From Rallus limicola (Eukaryota > Chordata > Aves > Gruiformes > Rallidae): a stretch of DNA of 64,000 bases. The position numbers and the translations under genes were made by a program. The DNA is taken from the NCBI GenBank assembly GCA_022605955.1, contig JAKCOZ010000012.1:20989015-21053014 (forward strand), given 5' to 3'. The notes under the pieces are model-generated. The model saw nothing but the letters and a program-made list of their open reading frames with translations. It did no database searches and was not told where the DNA came from. The first letter of the stretch is position 1; each line of letters opens with the position of its first letter. This document shows positions 1 to 12,107 of the stretch, piece after piece.

Positions 1-3000
1 AGCACAGTTTTTTTTCTCAGCTTTAGTAGCTAAATGGTTTGAGAAGACAACAGAATATTTTTCTAATGCAGTTAGTGTCTGTGGTATTTCTGGTATGACT
101 CACATTACCTAGTACATCATTCTGTGTTCACTGTGAGATTTCTGTGCTGGGATCCCCATCGTCGTCCAAGGCACCAGGCAGCCCTTGGAAACAGAGGTGT
201 ATTTTGACGACGGGGCTATAGGGCAGTGCTCTTGCTGCATTTCTTCCCTTTCAGGGCTGTGTTCCCTCTTCCTCTTTTGAGCCAGTTCTGTCCTCTTCTG
301 ACCCTGCAACGAGGCGCTTCAGGAGCTGAGTGTAGAAAAATTAATCCCTTCATTTTAGAGGAGAGGAAGTGGTGAGAGCACCCAGCTGGGGGTGGCTGGC
401 TCTACTGGGGGTACACCGTAGGGTCTTCCCACTTGGCAGGTAGGTTTTCACTAGAGAATAAAACTAAACGAAAGACTTTGGGTGAGCTGCATCCCTGAGC
501 TCTTAGGGACAAGAGGCAGCTTATTTGGGAAGGAGCGTGATGTCCCTTAGCCCTCGCAAGTTTTTTAGCCCCTGCTGCAGTGATGGCTTACCTGCTCAGG
601 AAGCAGAAAAGCTGCCATGGTAATGAGGCACAGTCTTTTTTCTATACCCTGTCTGCAATTTGTCATGGTTCAGTACCTTCTGAGTTTTAATAAGTTGTCC
701 TTTTAACAGGGATGGGACAACCAGTGCATGAACAGCAGCAGCCCTCTCTGACTAGGTTTTAACTCCTTGTGAGTCAGATCCCTCCTATAATGCCACAAAA
801 TTATCCCATTAGAGAAATGATGGGAGGCAGGAGAGTTGGTAGGAAAGAGATGGTAGGGTGAGGAGACTTGAAAAAGAGAAGAATTCCTTGTGTGTTGCTT
901 CAGCTTGGGCAACTCGAACTGCTGCTTAATCACAGGCTTTACCTGTGTAAAAAGAGCTTAATGTGTAGGTTATTCATGTGAAAATACAACCACGAGACAG
1001 AATTTTTATAGAAAGGTCGTGCTACTGCATGAGTACATTATGCACCAAGTGTCACTCAGTTTTGAAAAGTTCTGGGGAAATGAGAAGGGATTGTAAGCAG
1101 GAGTGCACGGGCTTTTGGTGAGTAGTATTTTTGGAAAAATACTTAGTTATTCCTTGATGCATGTAACGGATGGATGATTTCTGGGCAGTCAGTGCTGACT
1201 TTTTCGGTGGCATGAGAAGCTTAAGTTTTTTTTTCTCTGGCTTTGCACAAAATAATAATAGTACTAATTTAATGAAGAACCTGGAATGCATTATAAACAC
1301 CTTATTTTGGGGGACTGCATCCCAGGAACATCTGGTGTATGAGCCCAGGCTCCATCACAAACTTTACTTTTGACCTCTGGTATGACTTCAGGTTTTCAGA
1401 AGAATGTTGTCATACCTATGGATTTTTAAGTGCTTTTAGGTGTTAAAAGTAACTGATAATTTTGAGGGCTATATTAAGAAAAAATCTTGCATCCCAGTTC
1501 TTTAGATGATGCTATTATTTTACATGCCTGATATCATAAGTAAAGTAGATTTTTAGAACATCTTTTGTATATATCTGGTTTTAAACCTGCCGCTTTGCTG
1601 CAAGGGCAAATACCCTGCAAGGTGCTCCTGCAGAAGGCAGGCAGAAGGTGGCAACCAGCTTTCTTAAAGTGACTTCAGGTAGGAAGAGAGACACAACTTC
1701 AACAACGCTGGGTGTACGTGATGTTCGGGGTCAGTGGCTGCAGCGGGACTTCTTGAGCTTGTTGATGTCAGAGTGTCTGCAAATGCTGTTGTCTTGCAGC
1801 AAAACCCAAGTCCTGCTGCATCGTCTGAATGTCCTCTGCAGCTCGTTGGTTTGACTCAACAAAAATGTAGATTGAGCTTTTTTTCTCAGCAAGAGTGCTC
1901 TGTTTGCAACTTCTGGTTGCCCAAAAATGTAAGAGCCATCATAGTACTGGTACTGAGGGAAAGAAAAGAACACAACATTGTCACATCCTCTTGTTACTTT
2001 TGCAGATTTCCTTATCTAAGCATTTGAAGCCCAGTTCTGAATGTGATGTCTACTTGAAACACATATCCCACCTCCCAAAGCTTGGCAAATTTGAGATGGA
2101 ATTTTAATGAATTTAATAAACTAAGCTCTTTAAGAAACATGTACAGATGTGCTTTCACCCCACTAACAATTTTTGATGTTTGCCATAATCTAGATTGGTT
2201 TTTCTGCAAGGCCACCGTTAATCCCACAGCAGAGGAGTATCACGCTCTGGGTATCTAAAAGCACAGACAAGGTGGGCGCTGTTGGCAGAAGCAGGGAAAG
2301 GGAAGAAGGTATTCTTCTAGGGAAGCAGTTTGAGTTTTGCTCTATATCTCTAAATTGGAGACCCATTATAAAAGTCTGGGTCACCTTGCAAATACCAGTT
2401 CCCTACAAACTCACTGATGTGTTGGCAAAAGCAGACGCCTGTCTGGGATCAGGCTCCTCTGAGCTCAGGGGCTCTGTGTGCTGAAGGGAATGGCTCTCAC
2501 CCAGAGGAGTGGCAGAGTCATTTGGCAGGCTGGAGCAGCCCGAGCTGTAATCCGGGAAAGAACAGCTCTTCCTACCTTGAGGAAAACAAATGAAAAAAAA
2601 TATTCAGATTTTCTTTTTTTCCAAGTCATACTTTGTGCCTTCATTCAGTTTTTAGGTTTAGTTCATTCAGGTTTTAGGTATGTATTTGAACTCTGTAATA
2701 AACTTACTGAGAATAACAGAGGAGCCCCTAAATGCTGCACATCAGATGTGTCTTTTTTTTGCACAAGGAAATTTTTCTCCTTTCCCATTTGAGGTGAGTC
2801 TGCTGAGAGCACCCAGTTTGACAGGCTGTTACTTTCAGTCTTTTCTCTGGTTATTCTTGCAGTGATGAATTTAAATTCTAACTCAGTTCTAGAATAAAAC
2901 CACAAAAAATTACTATCAGCGTGCCACTAGTCACCATGTGTACTACTTCCAGAAGGCACACAAGCAAGGCAAGCCCACCTTGGGTTTGTATTGCTAGGCT

Positions 3001-3748
3001 CCCATCTCAGCCATCTGAAGGTAGGGTTTTATAACACTCCAGATGCCATAGTCTCTTCATGTAACACTCTGTGTTTTGAGTAATAACTTGATGCTCTTTT
3101 CCTCGGCTAGACTGGACTTAACTTCATTTTCTAGGATCTTTTAACTTCCAGTTGGGTTACTCATGAATTTTGTTTAAATGCCTTGCAAGTGAAATCATGC
3201 TGCAGCACGGCTCGCCCTCCCTCCTTCCCTGATGGTTCTGGCTGATGGGCATGACACGGTTACTCTTGTGTGTTATGTGGTTTTAATAGAGCTGGCTAAG
3301 ATGGTTTTCTCTCCAGCAATTTAGCTTCCTTTCCTTTCAGTGAGCCATCTTCTGTGATTGCCTCAATTTTTGACTTTTACAGGAACTGGTGTTTAAACTT
3401 GTATATAGCTGTTAGAATATTCTTCTGCTCTGGTCTGACTCCTAATTTTCTCACTGTGTTTCTGATGTAATGAAGGCATAAAGAGATAACAAAGATCAGG
3501 AAATAAAGAATTCTCATTTAGGAGAGAACAGCCACTTTAGGTAGAGTTTAGGAATACAGGTAGATTTGTCTCTGGACATGTCTCAGATGCTTTGAGACCT
3601 TCCTCCCCCTTGAGATGTCTTGTAAAACACCGTTGGTGATCCCCCTCCACCAGAGCATACCCATCACTGTGCTCCTTGAGTGGAGCATTGGCACAGTTTG
3701 TGTGTGTGTGTTATTTGGTCACTAGGAACCCTGTAGCTACTAGTTTGA
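1..3748. other. Non-coding, probable 5' UTR intron or upstream flank of TBL1XR1
   Basis: No frame here resembles a known protein. The open frames are short and lack codon bias or splice context. I see only short T runs and AT-rich sequence, plus a (GT)5 run near 3702-3711. Confidence 0.6.
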
Positions 3749-3850
3749 GGTACTCAAGGATGTGATTTAGTAAGTAATATAGGTGGTAAGGGAATGGTTG
3801 GACTAGATCATCCTGGAGGTCTTTTCCAACCTTAACAATTCTGATTCTAG
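3749..3850 (+). mobile_element. CR1 LINE 3' end fragment
   Basis: The segment at 3795-3832 contains GGTTGGACTAGATCATCC, GGTCTTTTCCAACC, and then a terminal ATTCTGATTCTA that resembles the CR1 3' microsatellite. About 40 bp of more diverged CR1 3' UTR precedes this. It is a short plus-strand remnant. Confidence 0.85.
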
Positions 3851-6440
3851 TTGCAGGTAATGACAGTTTTTAATGCTGACTTCTGTGTGGTCCTGATTTC
3901 CCCACCCCCTCACACACATTTGTTCCTTTTGTATTTTTTAAGTTGGCATTTATCTCAATTCAGCTTCTGTGTTAGATCTGAAAAGCAGATGTTAATGTAG
4001 AAGTGCTGAATTGTTTTATAAAAAACAAAAAGGCCATACGTTGCTGTGGAATTGGGATTGAAAGAAGTAACTTTGATTTTCTCTGTTTATGTTCCAAGCA
4101 CGGCAGTGGTAGAATCACCGCTAGTTTTGTATGTGCCTATTAACCAGATGAAAGGAAGGATTCAATGAAGTGATTAGTTTTCAATTTAGGCTTTTAAAAC
4201 TATTGTCTAATGCATTTTGCAGCCTAGTTACTGAGGGGAATATCCAGGATTTAGTTATTTTTAATTCTGTTTTGATTGGGACACTCTTAACAGACACTGA
4301 ATCCTGATAAAAGCAGGATACTCTGGGAGAATTTAGAAGAAAAGAGACTGTGTCCTTAGAAGGCTTTTGTAATTCACAAAGCACAACATCTAATGACTAA
4401 ATTTGTTGCTAAAGCTCAAATAGTACCGAAATCTCAGAAAGTAGTATAAACAGTGTGATCCTAAGAGGATTAGAAGAAAAACACGAGTACACAAGTTCAC
4501 ATGAAGAACCAAAGCGATTCAAAGCTCACGCTGAAAACATTGTTTTAGCTGTAGCACAAACCTGGTGTAACTGCTTCTGTAATGGATGGGTAGGAGAAAA
4601 TAGCATAAATGTTGGCGTTTCGAGAAGAAAATGGCTAAACATTTTTGTAAATAGCTTCTAGAGAAAGCCTTGTTTTGAACTGATTATGTTCAGAAACAGG
4701 TAAGGAATAATGTTAGTGTACATCTGGGCTACGTGTTTATAACCAGATTTGTCACTGTAGTGCCACGGTTGTTTTTATCTGTGGTTTTGCCTCTGTACCA
4801 CATGATTATTACTCGGTTGATAACAGCAACCCAACCTGTGCTAGCAGTGGGAATGGCATTTGCTCCTCGGTAGCTGGTTTAGTGCGTTATTTTGGGCTGT
4901 GCAGAAGGGAACCTGTTTGTCTGAACCTTTCTGCCACCTCTGCATGCAAGTAGGTCTCAAGAGTTTATGGCTTCAGGCGTTGCTGCTGCTTTGTGCACTG
5001 CAGCAGGATGCTCTGAGGGATGATGTTGTACCAAGCATTTGGGCATGGTGGGACACAGGCAGCAGGTCTGTCCTTGTGCAGCAAAGCTGGTGAGTGTTGG
5101 CTGGGAGCAGGTCAGTACACGTGCAGCAGTTTCTTACTAGTTTTTAGGTAGAGGGGAGCAGTATTCAATTGATGTTGAAGGTGTTAGTAATCAGTCAGTG
5201 GCGAACCTCCAGCCCCTCTGAGGGGAAGGATCCCAATTCACAAGCTCCTGTATGCTCCCCAGGTGTGCTTTGTCAACTCCCAGGACATCTGATGGATTAT
5301 TTTTAAGTGTCACATGGTGTAGCTGTTACTACGCCTGGTCACCTGTTTGAATTGCTGTAGCTGGTTGGTACACAAAGGTGAGAGATGGGATGTTAGAGCT
5401 GTTGTCTGCATTCAAGGTACATGCCCACATGGCAAAAGGCAATAGGATAAATTTTGAAAGAAAAAAGCTGCTGATGAGGCATTTGACTGTGAAGGAGGAC
5501 ATCAGAGTTTTCAAAACGTTTACGTGTCATTTCAAGCACTCTTACTTAAAACTGGAGCCTACGACCAATTAACATGAGCGAGGAATGAAACAGTCAGTGA
5601 ATCCTTTCTTTTCTCATTCTCTGCTCTCTTGAGGCTTTGCTTCCAGCTACTTTCCGTGTCACTGCCTTGTGTAGATATAAAGAGAAGGACAAGAAGCCTC
5701 TTCCATGGATCAGACAGAAAGGTTTCCCACTCTGGCTTCGACGATAAGCACAGCACTCAGAAGATTGCACAAGGGCAAAAGAGTGTTGGAGTGAGACAGT
5801 TTGGGCAGTGTGTGCTGAAGAAAGACTTTTTTTCATTGAAGAAAATGGTTTATGTTTGTGCAGTCATCCTTTTGTTTATGTTTGCCATGTTACTTCCCGA
5901 ATGAAATAACCCAAACCAAGTGTCACACGATGGGGCAGCAGAGGCCTCCTCTGCCTTTCCCTCCACACAGTTCTTCCACCGATTTAGGCTGCTCTCTGAA
6001 GAAGGGCACGAATGTCAGCTGATTGGTGTGGTGTTCTGCTTTTAAGGAAAACTTGTGATAAGCAAGTAATGTTTGTTTACGGGGTCTGCCGAGCGAGGTG
6101 ACAAAGCTTTCTCTTCTCTGCTGGTCTGTAACGCTGGCTGTGGAAAAAACAAACTCCGAGTAGCTCAACATCGGAAACTGTGCCACTTGAGGAATGGAGT
6201 TTTCCTCAGCTTTATTTACATAATTTCTGCAGCATCAGTACAACTGAGCGAGGGAACAAGAGCATGTTTGCAAATTCTTTCAATTCCCAGCGTTCCTGCA
6301 TTCTTCAGCATCCTCTGCAGCGCCTCTGACTTGCCCTGGGAAGGTTAAATTTCTCGCTCTGCCTTGGTAGTGTGGTAGGATCTCTAAGAATAAAATCTGC
6401 CTGATTGCTGCAGTTCGTTGTTTTTTGGTTGTTTTTTTTG

Positions 6441-6462
6441 TTTTTTTTTTTTTTTTTTTTTT
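6441..6462. repeat. T22 homopolymer
   Basis: Uninterrupted T run preceded by further T-rich sequence from about 6418. It could be the tail of a decayed minus-strand retroelement, but no element body is recognisable next to it. Confidence 0.9.
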
Positions 6463-9400
6463 CCTGGGTCCAAAACTGGCTTTATAATAAGCCCATTTCC
6501 TACTAGGTGAGCTTGAAAATTGCACATGAGAACTTTGGGTTGCTCATGAGACTCGAAACCCATAGTTTTCGCATCGCAAATGTTTCTGAACACAGTTTGC
6601 TGATGGTTTTGTTAAGAGTGAAATCTAAAAATAGTTGGATAATTCATTATTAGTCACCCATGTCCATCTGTCCCCGTTTCTGCTCTTTGAATGGGCAATT
6701 AGATTATATCCCAGCAAGAAAAGTAATCTGGGAAGTGATTGTATGGGGAGCAATGGTTCCAAGATACTAGCGTGAATAAAAAGAATTTGTCATTAATGAA
6801 TGAACATGGATATAACTGTGCCTGAAACTAATGCATACTTGGACATCAAACAATGTTTGGTTATACTTAACTGTTTTATTGTTAGATGCATAATATTGCA
6901 ATGCAAAGGAAATATCTAAAATGTAGGGGAATACAAGGCTTTCTGGATTACTTTTTTGTTTTTTGAAGATGGGAAAGATTTCTCTTGAATATTACTAAGA
7001 AGACTTATGTTCCGTACGTGTTACCAAATGTAGCCATCAACTAGTGTGGGGTGGGCTTTTTTTATCCCTGGGATGACTGCAAGAGTTGGTAACTGGGTGC
7101 ATGGGCACACCTTGTGTGTAAAGGAAGTTATTTACTGCTGTGTGTGTTAGGAAGACAGGTTCTTTACTAGTTTACTGCTTTTCAGTGGATGTGACCATTT
7201 TGGAAGTCAAACCACTGGAATGCTGATTTTTATGTGGAGCTTTTCACGGTGTTTAGGAATTGGGAGCTGAGGCTTATTTCCAGAAGAAATTTGACATGGG
7301 CAGAAGATACTGTAAGCTACCTAGTTTGCCCAGTTAACTTCCCCATACTTTTTTGGAGAGCTAAGGCAAAACCCAGACATCAGGATTTTTATACACAGGT
7401 CGTGTTGTTTGCATGTGCTCCCGCTGAATGGGTGCGACTGTCTAGAGGTCTGATGGTGTGAGTGTTCATTCAGCAGGCTTATTTGTTCAAAGGTCTCTGT
7501 TTCAGGCTCCCCACAGGAGCAGTTCGTGTGATGTGGGTAGCAACAGGATATATGCAAAACCCCAGCTCTGCATGCTCTTCTCTTGCCTGATCACTGCTGC
7601 TCTGGGCTGTATACAAATACAGTGGTGATCGCTCAGCTCCTTGAACAGAATAGGCTGCAAGAGCTGCCAAGGCCCGAACTCGATAACTTTATATTGCATT
7701 AACACCACTGTTTTGAAAAACAAAACCAAAAAACAAACCAAAAACTTATGGTTCTTATTTTGTCTCTTATTTTTTTCTGGTCAGCATCACCCTTCCGTGG
7801 CAAGAGGCACCTGAAAGGAAAACTTCTGCATATCAATGCACTGCCAATGGTAAGTACGTTCTTAACTGACACAAGGTGGTGTGGTTCCTTCCTGCAGATA
7901 GACTGTAAGCTGTCTTGTATTGCAAACACTATTTTTATAATAGCTATGTTTTACTACACAAGTGTGTTACTTCAATTTTTTAAAGAAACATCTAGACCCT
8001 ATTCTGTTTGATAAACTTATTAAAATTGTATCTGGGCTTCATCCTGTGGGAAGCAGGGCAGCAAGTTAATTTTGAAGCAAGAAGTGTGACTTGACAGTAA
8101 TACAGCTCATCCTGTTGGTAACTGGTTTTGCTTCCTCTTTTGGCCAAGTTCGTGTTTGGGGCAAGCTGTAGCTGAGCCAAGTGCTCTATTGCCCCCGCTT
8201 GGGTGCTCTCTGTAGTTTGTTTCAGTACTAACAGCTTCTCCTATTAATTAATTAAATTAAATCTGTGCAGTGTCAGGTGTATTTTGCTTCAGCACATCTG
8301 ACAGCATAAGACTAGTGAAGTTAAAATCTTAGCCCTTGTAAAAAAGGGCTTGGTTGATGCAATCTTCTTAGCCCATCTCTGGAATATTACTTGGTGTTAT
8401 GGACTATTAGCAGTTCAGATTTGCGGGCTGCCTTTTTGTTTTGCTTTCTGATAGTTGTGCAAATGGAAGGCAGAGGTGAGGTCTGAAGAGAAGGAATGGA
8501 ACTTAGTGCTTCAGCTTTGATCAAATAATCTTTTTTCAGCGGTTTTGGTATCTTGTGTTGTCACAGTTGAGAGATGCTACAGGAATGGTAATTGCAGCAT
8601 TAGCCTTAAGAAATAAATGCATACAGTGCCAGGCTGAGTTTTGTATTTCAAGCATCTCTGGATCCCTGTACTCAGTGCAGACATTAAAGGGACAGTATTT
8701 CTAACCACTAGCTTTAAAAACATCAAATTGGGATCTGAGAGCAGAACTGGGTTCCTTTGGTTTGCATGTAGGAATAAGTAAATTATAGCCTCACATATTC
8801 CTTTGCATCTACACTGTCTTTATCCTTTGGGCAAAATGACACTCCAAGAGAGTTTGCTTGGATGTAACTGCATTACTTGGAAATGTAGTAACTCTGTTGA
8901 CTCTTGAAGAAATCACGGAGTGCAACGCAGTGCAGCGTGCATTTGGCCCTAAGTAAAGCAAATACAACTCTGAAATCAGATCATCTGCACCAAGTGCATT
9001 TGTCATTTAATAGCCTGATGTTTAGGCTCAGAGTTGATGCGTGTAAAGTTTATATTGATTTGGGATGAGTTTCAGCTGGTGGGATCGCATTTGTTGAGTG
9101 TGAAGGCATTGTTTTTACCTGGTCATTTAGCCTGGGATTTTAACTTGCCAAAACAGAAAAGGCTGAAAGCGCTGCTAGTTTCAATTATTGTTAAATTTTC
9201 ACTGTTGTTGTTGTTGACCTTTTTCCAACAAAAAGCTACACCAATTTATTTTTATTTTGTATTGCTTGAGCATGTTTTTAGTTACGATTTAAAATACAGG
9301 TCTGTATTACTGCTTCTCTGAAAACCATGACTCATTCCATATTAACCCAGTCCTTATACTTCATAAAATTTTAAAATACTGAGAGACTGTACTTGAAATG

Positions 9401-10572
9401 TTACTGCATTTTGTCCTAATTTTCCCCCTACAAATTATATTAGAAATTCAGAATTGCACAGTCTCAAGGGCGTGCTAGTTGTTACAGTGATCATAAAACA
9501 TACTCAACTGTTACTTGCAGTGAAGTGAAATACTCCCTGCTCTTTTCTTTAAGGGCTGCTTTTGTGCTATAAGTTGTTATATTTTATTATTCTAGAGATT
9601 TCTAAACAGTTACTCATCTCTTAATTAACTTTGAAACAGTTTGAATATAGATTTAAGAGACAAGCTAGACACATTCTTCATCATCCCAAAAGTAATCATA
9701 ACTTAATCTGGTTTATAGTAAAAAAGACTTTGGTAGCTTTTCATGATGGTTTTTCTCTCTGATGTTTGTAGACAAAGTATGACCCACAGATTGACCTGGA
9801 AAAAGCAGTTTGTATTCTCCCAAACAGGACTTGGTGTAACTTGGCTCCCTGTGTTCAATGCATATATTTGAATTAGAAATTAATCTCTGATTCCCTTGAG
9901 AAATGATACTAGTATTTTTGATCAGTTTTTATAATCATGATTGTCAGTTCCATTTCTTAGGACTTAAAAAGTAAAACACAGAAGTTACACATCCTCTTTT
10001 TTTTTCTTTGCTTTTCTATTTTAAAGCTATTTAAGCGATGCCTGTTATATGTTAACTGATGACTAAATATGGTAAAATACCATTTAGTCCTTAAAAAACA
10101 TATTGTAATTGTTGGCAGGGTTTTTTTTAATAAGATATTTGTACTGTGATACAACCTTCTAAAAGAGGGTATGGCAGAGTTCAGTTGGTGTGACTTACCC
10201 ATCCCATTCCTCAAAGTCTCACAGGAAAGACGCAAAGGCTTAACAGAAAAGGCCTGTTACGTGAGGGAAAATGTGTGTAATGCTATTTCTTGTAGGATTT
10301 CAATGGCTCATTTAGAGGCTGATACCTGGGTATTTAATCCACGGTCAGAAGGATTAATGAATGTGTTGGAAATAAAGATCGAAAGACCTGGACCTTTGGC
10401 CTGAGCAAAAGATCACGTCAGGTTTTCCGCAAAGGCTTGAGCAAATTAATTTTTTTATGTGATGGATTAGGTAGCTGACCTGAGTGACATTTTCCATCGT
10501 TGCTTGCAACACTTCTCTTGTGAGTTTTGGAAGCAGAGCAGGTTTCTTTCTGTCCTCTTGAAGCAGGCAGGC

Positions 10573-10625
10573 CTGTGTGTGTGTGTATGTACGCATGAGT
10601 ACGTGTGGCCGTAGAGGTGTGTGTG
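10573..10625. repeat. Imperfect TG-rich microsatellite
   Basis: A (GT)n core at about 10574-10585 is followed by imperfect GT-rich sequence with interspersed ACG and GTA units. Confidence 0.75.
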
Positions 10626-12076
10626 CCTGTATGATTTGTGTTATCTACCTATACAAAAAGAAGTGTGCAAAGCCTAGGAACTTGGGGAAAACTGGGAAGC
10701 ATCTCTTTGTGACTATCACACAACAGCGTGCTGTGTGGGGTTTAATTCTGTAGGAAGTAACTGGCAAGGGCTGTGGAAGAATTGAGCAAGAGAGGCAGCA
10801 CAGCGGCCTTTTGAGATGCATCCTCAGCAACACCATGCCTGGGCTTTTGGCATCTCTTACTGCATGGTTAGTTTGACAAAGATCAACTGGCTGATCAGTT
10901 AAAAAGGTCTCCTGCAGAAGAGAATAGAGGGTGTTACCATTTATTACAAGCTGACACAGGCAAAGTCTGAGGATAGTCAGTGAGCACAAAGTTACTTAGT
11001 CTCCAGAAGAAGCGGGGTCATTGACAGTTAAGTCATGCCCTCAATAGTCTCTTGGGGGAATACAAAGTAGGTGTTTTAAATCCATTCTTTTCAACGCAGT
11101 CTACTTCTAGGTGAATATATCATACTGTGTTTTGAAGATGTAACACCCCTATTACGTGTTACATCAGCTCTTCTTGCATGTAAGAGACTTGTTACAGAAC
11201 AACTCTGTAGGTGTTAAGTCTCTTGGGCCAGGAAATTTCATGGGTGCAAGGTGATTATCTACCCAGCCCAGAAACAGCAGCAGTGGTTGGAGGAGCTGGG
11301 GAGGATGAAGAAGTCACTCGAAAGAAAAAGGCATTCAGTGAAGGGGTTGGAAGATCTCTGCAGAAATTTCCCCAAAACTGCAGGAACACTTCTCCTACCA
11401 ACCCCCTTGTGGTGCCTTCTGTAGTGTCATCCTGTGACCTTAACTACTCCTTAGAAGACAGCTAAAGGAATAAATGAATGTAGCTATTAGCCTGTGATTC
11501 CACAGCAGCTACACACATCTAAATGGTGATTTATCTGTCAGGCTAATCTTCTGCTAGCTGTTACAGGAAAGGGTTGCATGCAGAGGAAGATGAGCGAGGG
11601 AGAGGGCAGGAGCCTGCCCTCGCAACTGGAGGAGCTGGGTTTGACTTGGAAGCCCTGCCTCTGCCAATGCCTTCTAAGGGCAGCAGGAGGTCTGTGCTGC
11701 TAGCTCCAGGGTTTGCACTGGAATTGCAAAATGGACTTTGTTTTAACAGGAGCTGAATGTCATCTCATAACTATGAGTATATACGAAAGAATATCTGTGT
11801 GTGGGCAGACCTTTGGAAGATGGTAAGGCTGAAGGTTGGTTTTCGTTATATTGAGAACAGAAACCCTGCTTTAAAAGTTGATGAAACTTGACAGTACTTA
11901 AAATGTTGTCTGCAAAAGATACAAATAGTTACTTCAAAATAAATAACCCTGCAAGACTTAGGCCTTTGTTCTTCAGATACATACACATGTGTGTACCTGT
12001 ATCTGTGAGCATAGGAACAGTTCTTTTGAGACATAAATAAGGAGTACTTGTGTGCATAAAGCTAACCGAGCTTGAA

Positions 12077-12107
12077 AGCACTTTCAGTGATACGGTCTGA
12101 AAGTGCT
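12077..12107. repeat. Perfect inverted repeat, 11-bp arms, 9-nt loop
   Basis: AGCACTTTCAG (12077-12087) pairs exactly with CTGAAAGTGCT (12097-12107). It is isolated and unrelated to any repeat I recognise. Confidence 0.95.

Noticed and set aside
6418..6462. T-rich run as the poly-A tail of a minus-strand retrocopy
   Set aside because: No coding or retroelement sequence is recognisable on the side where the body should lie. CR1 elements also lack poly-A tails.
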